Notes under the pieces: generated by a model | Database searches by the model: none | What the model was told of the DNA's origin: nothing | What the model saw: only the letters and a program-made list of their open reading frames with translations | Shown here: piece by piece, positions 50,825-60,357 of the stretch | Position numbering within the stretch: the stretch's first letter is position 1 | How the letters are laid out: every line of letters starts with the position of its first letter | Origin: Sphingobium sp. V4 | GTDB taxonomy: Bacteria; Pseudomonadota; Alphaproteobacteria; Sphingomonadales; Sphingomonadaceae | DNA length: 64,000 bases | Assembly (NCBI RefSeq): GCF_029590555.1 | Contig: NZ_CP081001.1 | Location: forward strand, 2,700,001-2,764,000 | Direction: 5' to 3' | Program-made: the position numbers and the translations under genes

Positions 50825-53338
50825 TTAGATGACCAGATTGACCAGGCGATCCGGCACCACGATCACCTTCTTCGGCGTCGCGCCGTCGAGGATGCGGACC
50901 ACATTGGGCGCGGCGAGGGCGAGGCGTTCCAGCTCGTCCTTCGGCGTCCCCTTGGCCACGGTGATGGTGTCGCGCAGCTTGCCCATCACCTGGCAGGCGA
51001 TCGTCACCTCGTCATCGACCAGCAGCGCCGGGTCGACCGCAGGCCAGGCCGCGTCGGCGATCAGGCCGTCCTGGCCCATCTCGGCCCAGCCCTCTTCGGC
51101 CAGATGCGGCGTCATCGGCGCGACCAGCAGCGCCAGCGTGCGAATCGCGGCGGTGCGCGACGCCGACGGCTTGGCCTTCTCGATCGCGTTCACCAGTTCG
51201 TAGATCTTGGCGACCGCCTTGTTGAAGCCCAGAGCCTCGACATCGCGGGCGACGCCGTCGATCGTCTGGTGCAGCTTGCGGTCCAGAGCCTTGTCCTCCC
51301 CTTCGGCAGACGCATCCGCTTCGCCGAACAGGCGCCAGACGCGATTGACGAAACGCCAGCTGCCCTCGATCCCGGCCTCGGTCCAAGGCAGGTCGCGCTC
51401 GGGCGGGCTGTCCGACAGCATGAACCAGCGCACCGCGTCCGCACCATATTGGGCGATGATGTCGTCGGGATCGACCACATTCTTCTTGGACTTGGACATT
51501 TTCTCGACACGGCCGACCGTCACTGACGCCCCGCCATCGACCATGACCAGCCCTTCGCCCTGCTTCACCACATCCTGCGGCGCGAGCCAGGCGCCTTCGG
51601 GCGACTTGTACGTCTCATGCGTCACCATGCCCTGCGTGAACAGGCCGGTGAACGGCTCGGCAAAGCCCAATTGCCCCATATGCTGGAGCGCGCGGGTCCA
51701 GAAGCGGGCGTAGAGCAGGTGCAGGATCGCATGTTCCACGCCGCCGATATACTGCCCGACCGGCAGCCATTGCTCGACCGTTGCCCGGTCGAACGGCCTG
51801 TCCTTGGGCTGGCTGGCGAAGCGGATGAAATACCAGCTCGAATCCGCGAACGTATCGAGCGTGTCGGTCTCGCGCACGGCCGGACGCCCACAGGACGGGC
51901 AGTCGACATGCTTCCAGCTCGGATGGCGATCAAGCGGATTGCCGGGAATGTCGAAGCTGACATCCTCTGGCAGCACGACCGGCAGCTGCTCCTTGGGCAC
52001 GCCCACCGGGCCGCAGCTATCGCAATGGATGACCGGGATCGGCGTGCCCCAGTAGCGCTGGCGCGACACGCCCCAGTCGCGCAGGCGGAACACGGTCTTG
52101 CCCGCGCCCCAGCCTTCGGATTCGGCGCGGGCGATGACGGCGGCCTTGGCCTCCTCGATCGCCATGCCATTGAGGAAGCGGCTGTTCACCAGGCGGCCCG
52201 GCCCCGTATAGGCTTCATTGTGGATCGGCGCCTGCTCGTCGCCTTCCGCCGCGACGACGCGCTCCACCGGCAGCATATATTTGCGCGCGAAGTCCAGGTC
52301 GCGCTGATCGTGCCCGGGCACGCCCATGACCGCGCCGGTGCCATAGTCCATCAGCACGAAATTGGCGATGAAGACGGGCAACTGCCAGTCGGGATCGAAG
52401 GGATGCGCAACGGTGAGACCGGTGTCGAAGCCCAGCTTCTCCGCCGTTTCCAGTTCCGCCGCGGTGGTGCCGCCTTCCTTGCACTTCTCGATGAAGGCGA
52501 CGGCGTCGGGGTTGCCTGCCGCCACCGCCTGCGCCACCGGATGGTCGGCCGCGATTGCCACGAAGCTCGCGCCGAAGATGGTGTCGGGACGGGTCGAATA
52601 GACCTCGATCCTCGTGTCGAACGGCGCGACCGGCTCGAAATGGAATTGCAGGCCGACCGACTTGCCGATCCAGTTTTCCTGCATCGTCCGCACCTTGTCG
52701 GGCCACTGGTCGAGGGTCTTGAGGCCCTCCAGCAGGTCGTCGGCGAACTGGGTGATCTTGAGGAACCACTGGGACAGCTTGCGCTTCTCGACCAGCGCGC
52801 CCGATCGCCAGCCGCGCCCGTCGATCACCTGCTCGTTCGCCAGCACGGTCATGTCGACCGGGTCCCAGTTGACCGCGCTTTCCTTGCGATAGACCAGCCC
52901 CGCTTCCAGCATGTCCAGGAACAGCGCCTGTTCATGGCCATAATAGTCGGGCTCGCAGGTCGCGAGTTCGCGGCTCCAGTCGATCGCGAAGCCCAGCTTC
53001 TTGAGCTGCGCGCGCATGTTGGCGATATTCTCGCGGGTCCATGACCCCGGATGGACCTTCTTTTCCATCGCGGCATTTTCGGCCGGCATTCCAAAGGCGT
53101 CCCAGCCCATCGGATGCAGCACCTCATGGCCCGTCATGCGGCGGAAACGCGCCAGCACGTCGCCCATCGAATAGTTGCGGACATGGCCGATATGGATGCG
53201 CCCCGACGGATAGGGGAACATTTCCAGCACATAGGAACGGGGCTTGGTCGACGCGTCGTCGGCCTTGAAGCTCTGCTGCTCGTCCCAGGTCGCCTGCCAG
53301 CGGGCGTCGGCCTCAAACGGGTTGAAGCGCCTTTGCAT
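50825..53338 (-). CDS. leuS: Leucyl-tRNA synthetase
   Basis: An 837-residue class I synthetase. HIGH ([16 protein letters not shown], about residue 48) and KMSKS ([18 protein letters not shown]) are intact, with the editing CP1 domain ([35 protein letters not shown]) between. AAGGA lies seven bases before the ATG. Followed by lptE and holA. Confidence 0.98.
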   Translation of the reverse strand: MQRRFNPFEADARWQATWDEQQSFKADDASTKPRSYVLEMFPYPSGRIHIGHVRNYSMGDVLARFRRMTGHEVLHPMGWDAFGMPAENAAMEKKVHPGSWTRENIANMRAQLKKLGFAIDWSRELATCEPDYYGHEQALFLDMLEAGLVYRKESAVNWDPVDMTVLANEQVIDGRGWRSGALVEKRKLSQWFLKITQFADDLLEGLKTLDQWPDKVRTMQENWIGKSVGLQFHFEPVAPFDTRIEVYSTRPDTIFGASFVAIAADHPVAQAVAAGNPDAVAFIEKCKEGGTTAAELETAEKLGFDTGLTVAHPFDPDWQLPVFIANFVLMDYGTGAVMGVPGHDQRDLDFARKYMLPVERVVAAEGDEQAPIHNEAYTGPGRLVNSRFLNGMAIEEAKAAVIARAESEGWGAGKTVFRLRDWGVSRQRYWGTPIPVIHCDSCGPVGVPKEQLPVVLPEDVSFDIPGNPLDRHPSWKHVDCPSCGRPAVRETDTLDTFADSSWYFIRFASQPKDRPFDRATVEQWLPVGQYIGGVEHAILHLLYARFWTRALQHMGQLGFAEPFTGLFTQGMVTHETYKSPEGAWLAPQDVVKQGEGLVMVDGGASVTVGRVEKMSKSKKNVVDPDDIIAQYGADAVRWFMLSDSPPERDLPWTEAGIEGSWRFVNRVWRLFGEADASAEGEDKALDRKLHQTIDGVARDVEALGFNKAVAKIYELVNAIEKAKPSASRTAAIRTLALLVAPMTPHLAEEGWAEMGQDGLIADAAWPAVDPALLVDDEVTIACQVMGKLRDTITVAKGTPKDELERLALAAPNVVRILDGATPKKVIVVPDRLVNLVI

Positions 53339-53439
53339 GTCATGTCCTTACAAATGCGAGCGGGCTGGGCCTTTGATGAAGCCCAGCCCCGATGGTGTGA
53401 AAGGGGCGTGGCACCCGCCCCGCCCGGAAGGGGTTTGGG

Positions 53440-53886
53440 TCAGCCGATCGCCATGCGGCGCAGGTCGCGCGCCTTGGTGAGGATGATCTCCTCCAGCTTC
53501 TGCGTCGTCGCCGCCTTGACCGGCGCGTCGATCCACTGGCCATTCTGGTTGACCTGACGGCTGGCCGCGACGCGCAGCGCGTCGGCGCGCAGATCCTGGT
53601 CCAGGATCGACACGGTCAGCTTCATCCGCTCATTGGGGCTGTTGGGATTGGTGTACCAGTCGGTGACGATCACGCCGCCGTTCGAATCGGTCTGCACCAT
53701 CGGCATGAAGGACAGGGTGTCGAGGCTGGCGCGCCACAGATAGGCGTTGACGCCGATCGTCGTCACCTTCGACGCGGCGAGGTCCGCCTTGGGGCGTTCC
53801 TTGGAGCCGCCCCCGCAGGCAGCGAGCGGCAGGAGCGCGGCCAGCAGCAGGCCGGCGGAAACGGAGGCGGGAAGGCGGCGGACCAT
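53440..53886 (-). CDS. DUF3576 lipoprotein
   Basis: A 148-residue protein with a lipoprotein signal (GLLLAALLPLAACGGG). The mature part has the DUF3576 pattern (IGVNAYLWRASLDTLSFMPM, SNGGVIVTDWY, RADALRVAASRQ). It is conserved in alphaproteobacteria next to leuS; the role is unknown, and an outer-membrane location is likely. AGGAC lies seven bases before the ATG at 53886. Confidence 0.88.
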   Translation of the reverse strand: MVRRLPASVSAGLLLAALLPLAACGGGSKERPKADLAASKVTTIGVNAYLWRASLDTLSFMPMVQTDSNGGVIVTDWYTNPNSPNERMKLTVSILDQDLRADALRVAASRQVNQNGQWIDAPVKAATTQKLEEIILTKARDLRRMAIG

Positions 53887-54140
53887 CAGGCATGTCCTAA
53901 CTGAAATGACGAAAATCAGCCCGCTTCTATAGTGCGCGGGCGGCAATGGGCAAGGGGGCGCAGGGTAGCGCCGCATCGGTCCGCCGCGCTTGCGCATCCC
54001 ACATGGCGGAACCTGCCGCCCGATCCTGTGTATTCCGTGCAACAGCTCCGACAAAAAGGGACTCCCGCCCCTAGCCAGTGGCGGCTTTGCGGGTGTAAAG
54101 CGTTACCAAAGATTAAGACAGCGGGGATGAGAGTCGGGAC

Positions 54141-54860
54141 ATGCGTGTGAACAGGGGACATTTGGCGATAGCAGGCGCGGCGACTGCCGTTGCCGGCTTC
54201 TTGCTGTCGCCCGCGTTCGGCGCCGCGACCGACCTTGTTCATCTGCGCGCCGACGCCCCCGTCTCGCTGGGCGCGCTGGGCAGCATCTCCTCTTTCACCC
54301 CGACGACCAAGGACCCGCAACTGGCAGCCGCCTATGCGAAGGTCGCCGCCTCGGCCAGCCGTCAGGGCTTTCGCTTCACCCCGACCAGCGGATCGCTGAG
54401 CGGCCAGCGCTCGATCACCATCATGGTCCGCGCCGCCGACCGCGTCACCAGCCCGACGTCCGATCCGGTCGACATCAAGCCGATGGCGTTCAGCCTGAGC
54501 GGATCGCACAACTGGCGCAAGTTCGCCCTGCCCGAAGCAGTGGGCCGCAAGGCGCTGGACCCGGTGCCGGTCGAAACCATGGTCGATGCCAAGAATTTCT
54601 CGCTGGATGACGGCAAGAAGGACCGCTTCAGCACCAAGGTGCTGATCGAAAACCGCCGCGACACCGTCACCGGCGTGCGCAATCCGTCGGCGGACAAGGA
54701 TTATTCGCTGGACCTCGCCAGCTCCTATTCGCTGACCCGCAACCTCAATGTGACGGCGGGCGTGCGCTACAACAATAATGTCGTGGGCCGCCTGACCCCG
54801 ATGACCGACGACCGGCAGGACAGCCAGGCCGTCTATCTCGGCACCATCTTCAAATTCTGA
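54141..54860 (+). CDS. Probable outer-membrane protein, unknown family
   Basis: A 239-residue exported protein (signal peptide about residues 1-28, ending in AFGA). The last third has alternating hydrophobic residues characteristic of membrane strands (YSLDLASSYSLTRNLNVTAGVRYN) and ends in IFKF, a C-terminal Phe as in BAM-dependent barrels. The middle part looks soluble. No family recognised; it resembles conserved sphingomonad hypotheticals. Divergent from the DUF3576 gene. Confidence 0.68.
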   Translation: MRVNRGHLAIAGAATAVAGFLLSPAFGAATDLVHLRADAPVSLGALGSISSFTPTTKDPQLAAAYAKVAASASRQGFRFTPTSGSLSGQRSITIMVRAADRVTSPTSDPVDIKPMAFSLSGSHNWRKFALPEAVGRKALDPVPVETMVDAKNFSLDDGKKDRFSTKVLIENRRDTVTGVRNPSADKDYSLDLASSYSLTRNLNVTAGVRYNNNVVGRLTPMTDDRQDSQAVYLGTIFKF

Positions 54861-55085
54861 TCCGGCCGGGTCGGTCCCGGGTACAGCGCGGCTGACGATT
54901 CGCCTCGCCTTGATCAGCCGCAGACCGTCGGCGCCAGTCACGACCACAGGCGTCCGCCCGCCCCCTACGAAGAGACCATTAGGTCGCCGGCACGCCCTGT
55001 GGTAAGATCCCGCATCGCGACACTGATGATCCAGACATGTTGTGACTGAGAGAGATTTGCGCTCCCGTTTGGAAAGGAGAGCGAC

Positions 55086-55442
55086 ATGTCCAACTCATCC
55101 AATTCCTACGCTTCATCCTCGCTGCCGCCCGGCGATCTGCACATCCGTGTCGAGCGGCAGGGCCTTGCCTTGGGCGCGGCGCGCGAACGGACGCTGCGCG
55201 CCGACACGGATTCGCGGGATCTTGAAATGCGGCTGGAGGCAGCGATCGATGATTGGGAAAATGAAGGCGGCACCGCCAACCCGGTCGCCCCCGCGTCCCT
55301 GCCCGGCCTTCCCGACAGGATCGGCGGCCTGCGCTGGCTTGCCGATCTGTTTCGCGACGACACTCTTTCCCGTGCGGTCATTTTCAACGGCCTGCTCTTG
55401 CTGATCGCGGCGGCGGGTCTCGCTGTCCTGCTGAACGATTGA
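55086..55442 (+). CDS. Small protein with C-terminal membrane anchor, unknown
   Basis: 118 residues with strong GGAAAGGAGA upstream. The N-terminal half is polar, with a helix rich in Arg and Glu (residues 20-60); the C-terminus is one membrane helix (about 97-116, VIFNGLLLLIAAAGLAVLL) with almost nothing beyond it, like a tail-anchored protein. No known family. It precedes another small gene in the same direction whose start is adjacent. Confidence 0.7.
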   Translation: MSNSSNSYASSSLPPGDLHIRVERQGLALGAARERTLRADTDSRDLEMRLEAAIDDWENEGGTANPVAPASLPGLPDRIGGLRWLADLFRDDTLSRAVIFNGLLLLIAAAGLAVLLND

Positions 55443-55447
55443 CGCCG

Positions 55448-55687
55448 ATGCCCCCGCAGCCCCGCGGCCCCGCAGCGCCAACCGGAATGGATCAGGGAAT
55501 GAATCATCGACGCACCGGACCGGGTCTGGCGGCCGCACCATCGCCCCTGTCGGCCGGCGGACTTGTCCGGCTGCACAGGCTTGGAGCCATGCTCGAAACC
55601 GCGCGTGACAAGATCGCGCGTGGCGAAACGCTCTCGCGGGCCGACCGGCAACGCCTCAACGCCGCGCTCGACGCGTTCGCCGCCTGA
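55448..55687 (+). CDS. Small cytoplasmic protein, unknown
   Basis: About 79 residues from the ATG at 55448; a TTG overlapping the previous stop and ATGs at 55487 and 55499 are alternatives. The N-terminus is Pro/Ala-rich and disordered; the second half is a helical hairpin-like stretch (GGLVRLHRLGAMLETARDKIARGETLSRADRQRLNAALDAF). No family recognised. Probably co-transcribed with the tail-anchored protein gene. Confidence 0.5.
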   Translation: MPPQPRGPAAPTGMDQGMNHRRTGPGLAAAPSPLSAGGLVRLHRLGAMLETARDKIARGETLSRADRQRLNAALDAFAA

Positions 55688-55745
55688 TGAACGGCAGGCC
55701 GCCCTTCGAAGCCATCGGCTCGGGAACGACCGTTCCCCCCGCCTG

Positions 55746-56150
55746 TCACTTCCCCGGCGGCGTGCGGTAGGGGATGAAGTCGCCCAGGGCGCAGGCACCC
55801 GATGTGATGCCCGTCTGCAAATTGGCGGTGGTGGTGAAATCGCCCCGGCACAGTTGCGACCCGAAACTGCGCACGATCATCGTGTCGCCATAGGTCAGGC
55901 CGTTGCAACTACCGATCAGCTCATTCTTGTAGACCAGCTTCCTGCTCACCCGATAGAGGAGCACATTGTTGCTGATGACCGTCAGGTTGGTCTGCGGCTC
56001 GCGGTTGATGCAGCTCTGCTTCTCGCCCGGCACCTTGCCTGCTAGCGCCTTGTCCAGCTCGGCCGCCTGCTTGTCCGTCAGCGGCCGGGGTTCATAGCTG
56101 CCGGTGCAGGCCGCCAACAGCAGCGGCGCCATTCCCATCCACGCGCGCAT
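55746..56150 (-). CDS. Cysteine-containing lipoprotein, unknown
   Basis: 134 residues from the ATG at 56150, which follows GGGAGAG. A lipoprotein signal (MAPLLLAACTGSYEPRPLT) leads to a mature part with four further cysteines that could form two disulfides. No family recognised. Convergent with the small genes at 55086-55687, 54 bases downstream of gloB in the same direction. Confidence 0.65.
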   Translation of the reverse strand: MRAWMGMAPLLLAACTGSYEPRPLTDKQAAELDKALAGKVPGEKQSCINREPQTNLTVISNNVLLYRVSRKLVYKNELIGSCNGLTYGDTMIVRSFGSQLCRGDFTTTANLQTGITSGACALGDFIPYRTPPGK

Positions 56151-56204
56151 CGCGACTCTCCCGATCATAGCCACCCACAGGACGGCATCATAAGGCAAAA
56201 ACCG

Positions 56205-56936
56205 TCAGGCCGCATCCTTGGCCGCGCGTCGTTCGGCCAGTTGCTCGACGCTGCGCGCGCGCATGAAGATGTTGGTCGCCCGCTCCTCCCCGATGCTGGT
56301 CGGCACGGTCGGCTCGCCGCGCACGCGCGCCGCCTCCACAGCCGCGACCCGCGCGGCGATCGCTGCATTGTCCGGCTCCACCGTCAGCGCGAAGCGGCCG
56401 TTGGAGAGCGTATATTCATGCGCGCAATAGACCGCCGTCTCGTCGGGCAGCGCCGCCAGCCGCGCCATGTTGGCGAACATCTGCGCCGCCGTCCCCTCGA
56501 ACAGCCGGCCACATCCCATGGCGAACAAGGTATCGCCCACGAAAATGATGCGATCCCCCGCCAGATGATAGGCGATATGCCCCGCCGTATGCGCGGGCAC
56601 CTCGATCACTGTCGCGGCATGATCGCCGATGCGGACGCAATCGCCCTCTTCCACCGTCCGGTCCAGCGTACCGATCTTCCCGGCCTCCGCCGCCGGGCCG
56701 GTGATGATGCACCCTGTCGCGGCCTTGATCGCCGCATTGCCGCCGACATGATCGCCATGCCAGTGGGTGTTCCAGATCTGGCCGATGGTCCATCCCCGCG
56801 CGGCCGCCGCCGCCAGCACCGGATCGGCCACCGCCGGGTCGACCGCCACCGTCTCGGCGCTGGCCGGGTCATGCAACAGCCAGACATAATTGTCGCTGAG
56901 GACGGGGATGCGGACGACCTCCAGCATGGCGCTCAC
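56205..56936 (-). CDS. gloB: Hydroxyacylglutathione hydrolase (glyoxalase II)
   Basis: A 243-residue metallo-beta-lactamase-fold enzyme that hydrolyses S-lactoylglutathione to lactate and glutathione. The metal motif is THWHGDH (THxHxDH), with further ligands in VPAHTAGHIAY, FVGDTLFAMGCGR and CAHEYTLSNGRFA. The start is GTG, sharing GTGA with the gloA stop; an ATG three codons later is also usable. Together with gloA it forms a methylglyoxal-detoxification pair. Confidence 0.94.
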   Translation of the reverse strand: MSAMLEVVRIPVLSDNYVWLLHDPASAETVAVDPAVADPVLAAAAARGWTIGQIWNTHWHGDHVGGNAAIKAATGCIITGPAAEAGKIGTLDRTVEEGDCVRIGDHAATVIEVPAHTAGHIAYHLAGDRIIFVGDTLFAMGCGRLFEGTAAQMFANMARLAALPDETAVYCAHEYTLSNGRFALTVEPDNAAIAARVAAVEAARVRGEPTVPTSIGEERATNIFMRARSVEQLAERRAAKDAA

Positions 56937-57367
56937 CAGCTGCCGATATTGGGCATCGACACCCAGGGTTCGGCCGGCTCCAGCCGCCCGTCCTGCAACA
57001 GCTCGATCGAGATATTGTCGGGCGTCCGCACGAAGGCCATATGCCCGTCGCGCGGCGGCCGGTTGATCGTCACGCCCGCGTCCATCAGCCGCTGGCAGGT
57101 CTCGTAGATATTCTCGACCTGATAGGCGATATGCCCGAAATTGCGGCCGCCATCATAGGTTTCGGCCGGGCTGCCATCCTCCGGCGGCCAGTTGTAGGTC
57201 AGCTCGACCTGCGCATCCTCATCGCCCGGCGCGGCGAGATAGACCAGGGTGAAACGGCCCTGTTCGCTGTCGAAGCGCCGGACTTCATTAAGGCCCAGCA
57301 GTTCGAAAAAGCCGATGCTCTTGTCCACGTCGGTCACGCGGATCATGCTGTGCAGATATTTGGGCAA
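56933..57367 (-). CDS. gloA: Lactoylglutathione lyase (glyoxalase I)
   Basis: A 144-residue VOC-fold metalloenzyme that forms S-lactoylglutathione from methylglyoxal and glutathione. Metal ligands are seen in LHSMIRVTDVDKSIGFFE (His), VELTYNW (Glu), NFGHIAYQV (His) and NISIELLQDG (Glu). The start is TTG with GGAGG five bases upstream. gloB follows with a four-base overlap. Confidence 0.95.
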   Translation of the reverse strand: MPKYLHSMIRVTDVDKSIGFFELLGLNEVRRFDSEQGRFTLVYLAAPGDEDAQVELTYNWPPEDGSPAETYDGGRNFGHIAYQVENIYETCQRLMDAGVTINRPPRDGHMAFVRTPDNISIELLQDGRLEPAEPWVSMPNIGSW

Positions 57368-57469
57368 GATGGCCTCCGTTCGTCGCTGTAAAGCAACGGT
57401 TCATCTCAGGAATGACAGATATGGTCCTAAGATAGGATCGCGCCCCACCGGACGGAAGAGGAAAGCAGC

Positions 57470-58177
57470 ATGGCGATGGAGATGCGGGACAAGGTTTTGC
57501 TGGGCAGCGCCGCGCTGCTGGCGGTCGGCATGGTCGCGGGCGGCTATCTGCTGGGCGACGGCCTCACCCGCGCCAGGGCGGCGGACCGCTCGGTCACCGT
57601 CCGTGGCCTCGCCGAAAAGGATGTCACCGCCGATCTCGCCACCTGGTCGATCAGCTATTCGGCGACCGGCTTCGACCTGCCCACCGTCCGCGCCGAAATC
57701 GACGCCAACACCCGGGAACTGCAATCCTATTTCCGCACCCTCGGCTTCAAGCCCGACGAACTGAAGCCGGTGGGCGCAGGCGTCAACCAGTGGCTGAACA
57801 ACGGCGTCAGCACGATCACCATCACCCAGCGGATGCTGCTGCGCACGACCGACATCCCGCGCGCGCAAAAGGCCGTGGCGCAGCAATTCGATCTCGTGCG
57901 GCGCGGCGTGACGCTCCAGGAAGGATCGGGGATGCGCTACAGTTTCACCAGGCTCAACGATGTGAAGCCCGCGATGGTCGCCGCCGCGACGAAGGACGCC
58001 CGCGCCGCCGCCGAACAGTTCGCCAAGGATTCGGGCGCCGGCGTGGGCGGCATCAAGAGCGCGACCCAGGGCTATTTCTCGATCGACGCGCGCGACGGTG
58101 AAGGCGGCGACGGTGCCAGCGACACGCCCTACAAGAAGGTGCGCGTCGTCACGACCGTCGACTTCTACCTGAAATAG
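57470..58177 (+). CDS. SIMPL domain (DUF541) protein
   Basis: A 235-residue protein with an N-terminal membrane segment or uncleaved signal (about residues 8-31) and a SIMPL/DUF541 domain (about 40-235, starting RSVTVRGLAEKDVTADLATWSI and ending VVTTVDFYLK). SIMPL proteins are periplasmic beta/alpha proteins forming oligomeric assemblies; several relate to oxidative stress. GAGGAAAG precedes the ATG. Confidence 0.9.
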   Translation: MAMEMRDKVLLGSAALLAVGMVAGGYLLGDGLTRARAADRSVTVRGLAEKDVTADLATWSISYSATGFDLPTVRAEIDANTRELQSYFRTLGFKPDELKPVGAGVNQWLNNGVSTITITQRMLLRTTDIPRAQKAVAQQFDLVRRGVTLQEGSGMRYSFTRLNDVKPAMVAAATKDARAAAEQFAKDSGAGVGGIKSATQGYFSIDARDGEGGDGASDTPYKKVRVVTTVDFYLK

Positions 58178-58229
58178 GAATGCGGCGCCTGTTGCGCCAT
58201 TTTTCCCTTGAAATGCCCAACAGGACTCA

Positions 58230-58263
58230 GATTAAATCCTTATATAACAATATATTAAATATC
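58230..58263. other. AT-rich island
   Basis: About 34 bases with very little G or C (TATATAACAATATATTAAAT core) in a genome of roughly two-thirds GC, between the convergent SIMPL and TPR genes. No T run follows a stem, so it is not a simple terminator. Could be a protein-binding site. Confidence 0.4.
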
Positions 58264-58329
58264 GACACAACCAACCAGCGCGCGCAACTGTCCAGATCGT
58301 TGTCGGGATAAGAGCGACGAAGCGCGCGC

Positions 58330-59196
58330 TCAGCCCCCCGCCGGCAATCGGGTCAGATTGTCCGCCGCCGCCTTGCCCGCGGGCGATTCCGGCGCGATCT
58401 TGACTGCCCGTTGCCAGGCCGATCGCGCCACGTCGGCATGATCGGTCAGGATCGCGACATTGCCCTCCTCCAGCGCGACCGAGGCGTCATCGGGGGACAA
58501 TTGCACGGCCCGCGCAATATGCGCCTGCGCCAGGCGCAGTTCGCCCGATCGCCGCGCCAGCGTCGCCGACAGCAGCCAACCCAGCGGGTCGGCGGGCGCC
58601 TGCGCCAGCGCCACGTCCAGCGACTCCCGCGCCGCCTTCATATCGCCCAGCGCCACCAGCGCCCGCGCCCGGTCCAGATGCACCTCGCCCTTTTCCAGCC
58701 CGTCGGGCAGGCCGCGCGCCAGCGCCGCGTCGAAACTGGTGCGCGCCTTGGCCACGTCCCCGGCGGCCAGCGCCGCATTGCCCGCCTGCGCCCACAGCCG
58801 CGCGCCCTGCACCATCTCGCCGCCGCGTTCCGCCTCCTCGGCCGCCTGTTCGAAGGCGACGATGGCCGGCGTCCAGCGTTCCGCGCGGGCATAGGCGAAC
58901 CCCATGCAGTGCCGGGCGTAGAAGCTCCCGCCCTCCATCCGCCACTTCTGGGCGAAGGCGACGCCGGCATCGGGCGATTCGATCGCCTGGTCGAGGCAGG
59001 TCTGGAACGGTGCGGCGAATTTGGCCGGCACCGGAATCCTGCCGTCGTCGCGGGCGACCGCATTCCCTCCTGCCGGTGCGACCGGCGCCGCCGCCGCTGC
59101 GGCGCGCTCCTCCTGCTTCTGCTTGCGGCTGCGGTTCATCACCGCCTCGATCTCGGGGTCATAGGCCTGGAGCAGGAGCGGCAGGAAGAAGGGCAT
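58330..59196 (-). CDS. TPR-repeat protein
   Basis: A 288-residue protein with an N-terminal charged, Ala-rich segment (residues 15-50) and TPR-like helical repeats from about residue 100 on (YARAERWTPAIVAFEQAAEEAERGG, AGDVAKARTSFDAALARG, LGDMKAARESLDVALAQAP). TPRs mediate protein contacts; no catalytic motif. Its ATG overlaps the stop of the hydrolase gene by one base. Confidence 0.85.
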   Translation of the reverse strand: MPFFLPLLLQAYDPEIEAVMNRSRKQKQEERAAAAAAPVAPAGGNAVARDDGRIPVPAKFAAPFQTCLDQAIESPDAGVAFAQKWRMEGGSFYARHCMGFAYARAERWTPAIVAFEQAAEEAERGGEMVQGARLWAQAGNAALAAGDVAKARTSFDAALARGLPDGLEKGEVHLDRARALVALGDMKAARESLDVALAQAPADPLGWLLSATLARRSGELRLAQAHIARAVQLSPDDASVALEEGNVAILTDHADVARSAWQRAVKIAPESPAGKAAADNLTRLPAGG

Positions 59197-59975
59197 CAGA
59201 CATTATCCACGGTTTGGGCCAACAGGCTGGCGACGGTGCGGACCAGCAGGGCGATGTCGCCGTCGCGGGAAAGACGATGGTCGCCGTCCTTAATCAGCAG
59301 CGTCTGCACATCGGATGAACGCAGCCGCCCGGCGGTCCTCAGCGCGATCTCCCACGGCACGTCCGGGTCCGCCTGTCCGTGCAGCAGCCGCACCGGGCAG
59401 TCGATCGCGATTTCATCCTCCAGCAGGCGCAGCCCCTGCCCCGATTCCCAGAAAGCGAGCGTCGTCACATAGGGATGGTCGCCATAGGGCGTCGGCTCCT
59501 CGATCCGTCCTTCCGTCCGCAGCAGTGCCTTGTCCGCATCGGTAAAGCCCCACTCCGTGAAATCCGGCGCGGCGGCGATGCCGACGATGCCCGCCACCCG
59601 CTCCGGCCGCGCCAGCGCGACCAGAAGTGCCAGCCAGCCCCCCATCGACGATCCGACCAGCACGACCGGTCCCTTCACCAGCGCGTCGAGCAGCAGCAGC
59701 ACGTCGTCGCGCCAGCTCGCCAGCGTGCCGTCGGCAAAGCGCCCGTCGCTCGCGCCATTGCCGCCATAGTCGAGCCGCAGAATCGCCCGTCCCTGCCGAT
59801 CCGCCCAGCCATGCAGCGCCACGGCCTTCCCGCCCTCCATGTCGGACATATAGCCCGGCAGGAAGACCAGGGTCGGCCCCACCCCCGCGCTATGGCGATA
59901 GGCCAGGCGCAGACCGTCGGGCCGGGTGAAGAAGGCGGGCGGCGCGGGATCGGCGATGGTCATGGGCGTTGTCAT
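59196..59975 (-). CDS. Alpha/beta hydrolase
   Basis: A 259-residue hydrolase. The oxyanion and nucleophile elements FLPGYMSDMEG and GSSMGGW (catalytic Ser) are present, with Asp (QADPDVPWEI) and His (DGDHRLSRDGD) completing the triad. Similar in layout to ABHD10-like thioesterases. Substrate unknown. The TPR gene follows with a TGATG overlap. Confidence 0.9.
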   Translation of the reverse strand: MTTPMTIADPAPPAFFTRPDGLRLAYRHSAGVGPTLVFLPGYMSDMEGGKAVALHGWADRQGRAILRLDYGGNGASDGRFADGTLASWRDDVLLLLDALVKGPVVLVGSSMGGWLALLVALARPERVAGIVGIAAAPDFTEWGFTDADKALLRTEGRIEEPTPYGDHPYVTTLAFWESGQGLRLLEDEIAIDCPVRLLHGQADPDVPWEIALRTAGRLRSSDVQTLLIKDGDHRLSRDGDIALLVRTVASLLAQTVDNV

Positions 59976-60049
59976 ATCCTGGTTCAGACGGCGCGCCTGC
60001 CCTTAGACCGGCTTTTTGCCGAAACCCAAAAAATAATGCAGCCAACGCG

Positions 60050-60078
60050 TTGACAGCCCCGGAGGCACCCGTTAGAGG
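60050..60078 (+). promoter_or_regulatory. Promoter of tRNA-Leu
   Basis: Consensus TTGACA at 60050-60055 with TTAGAG or TAGAGG at 60072-60078 (16-17 base spacing) gives a start near 60084, about eleven bases before the mature tRNA 5' end. Confidence 0.75.
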
Positions 60079-60094
60079 CGCCCTCCTACCCCGT

Positions 60095-60181
60095 GCCCAG
60101 ATGGCGGAATTGGTAGACGCACCAGCTTCAGGTGCTGGCGATCGCAAGGTCGTGGAGGTTCGAGTCCTCTTCTGGGCACCA
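60095..60181 (+). tRNA. tRNA-Leu (anticodon CAG)
   Basis: A class II tRNA. The acceptor stem GCCCAGA (60095-60101) pairs with TCTGGGC (60171-60177), then the discriminator A and an encoded CCA. The D-arm, the anticodon stem CCAGC/GCTGG with loop containing CAG at 60129-60131, the long variable arm and the T-arm GTTCGAG are present. It serves as the integration site for the element to the right. Confidence 0.97.
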
Positions 60182-60183
60182 CT

Positions 60184-60211
60184 GACGCCTCTGGATTCGT
60201 CCAGAGGCGTC
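60184..60211 (+). terminator. UUCG-capped hairpin after tRNA-Leu
   Basis: A perfect 12-base stem (GACGCCTCTGGA and its complement) closed by a TTCG tetraloop, three bases after the tRNA CCA. There is no T run, so it is either a tRNA 3'-processing/termination stem or a recombination-related element. Confidence 0.6.
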
Positions 60212-60357
60212 CGGTAAGCGGCTGGTTTCACAGCATTTTCCGACAGAGAATCGCCAGACACCGTCCGGCAAAATCCGCCTAGGAACACCAGCAGCAGCCA
60301 CAAATGTTGCTCTTTTTGGTGCTCTCGGATTGACCCGGCTTTGCTGGGAAATCGACC

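Noticed and set aside
59203..59211. DnaA-box-like TTATCCACG
   Set aside because: A single imperfect box across a gene junction, with no cluster or AT-rich unwinding region next to it; not evidence for oriC.
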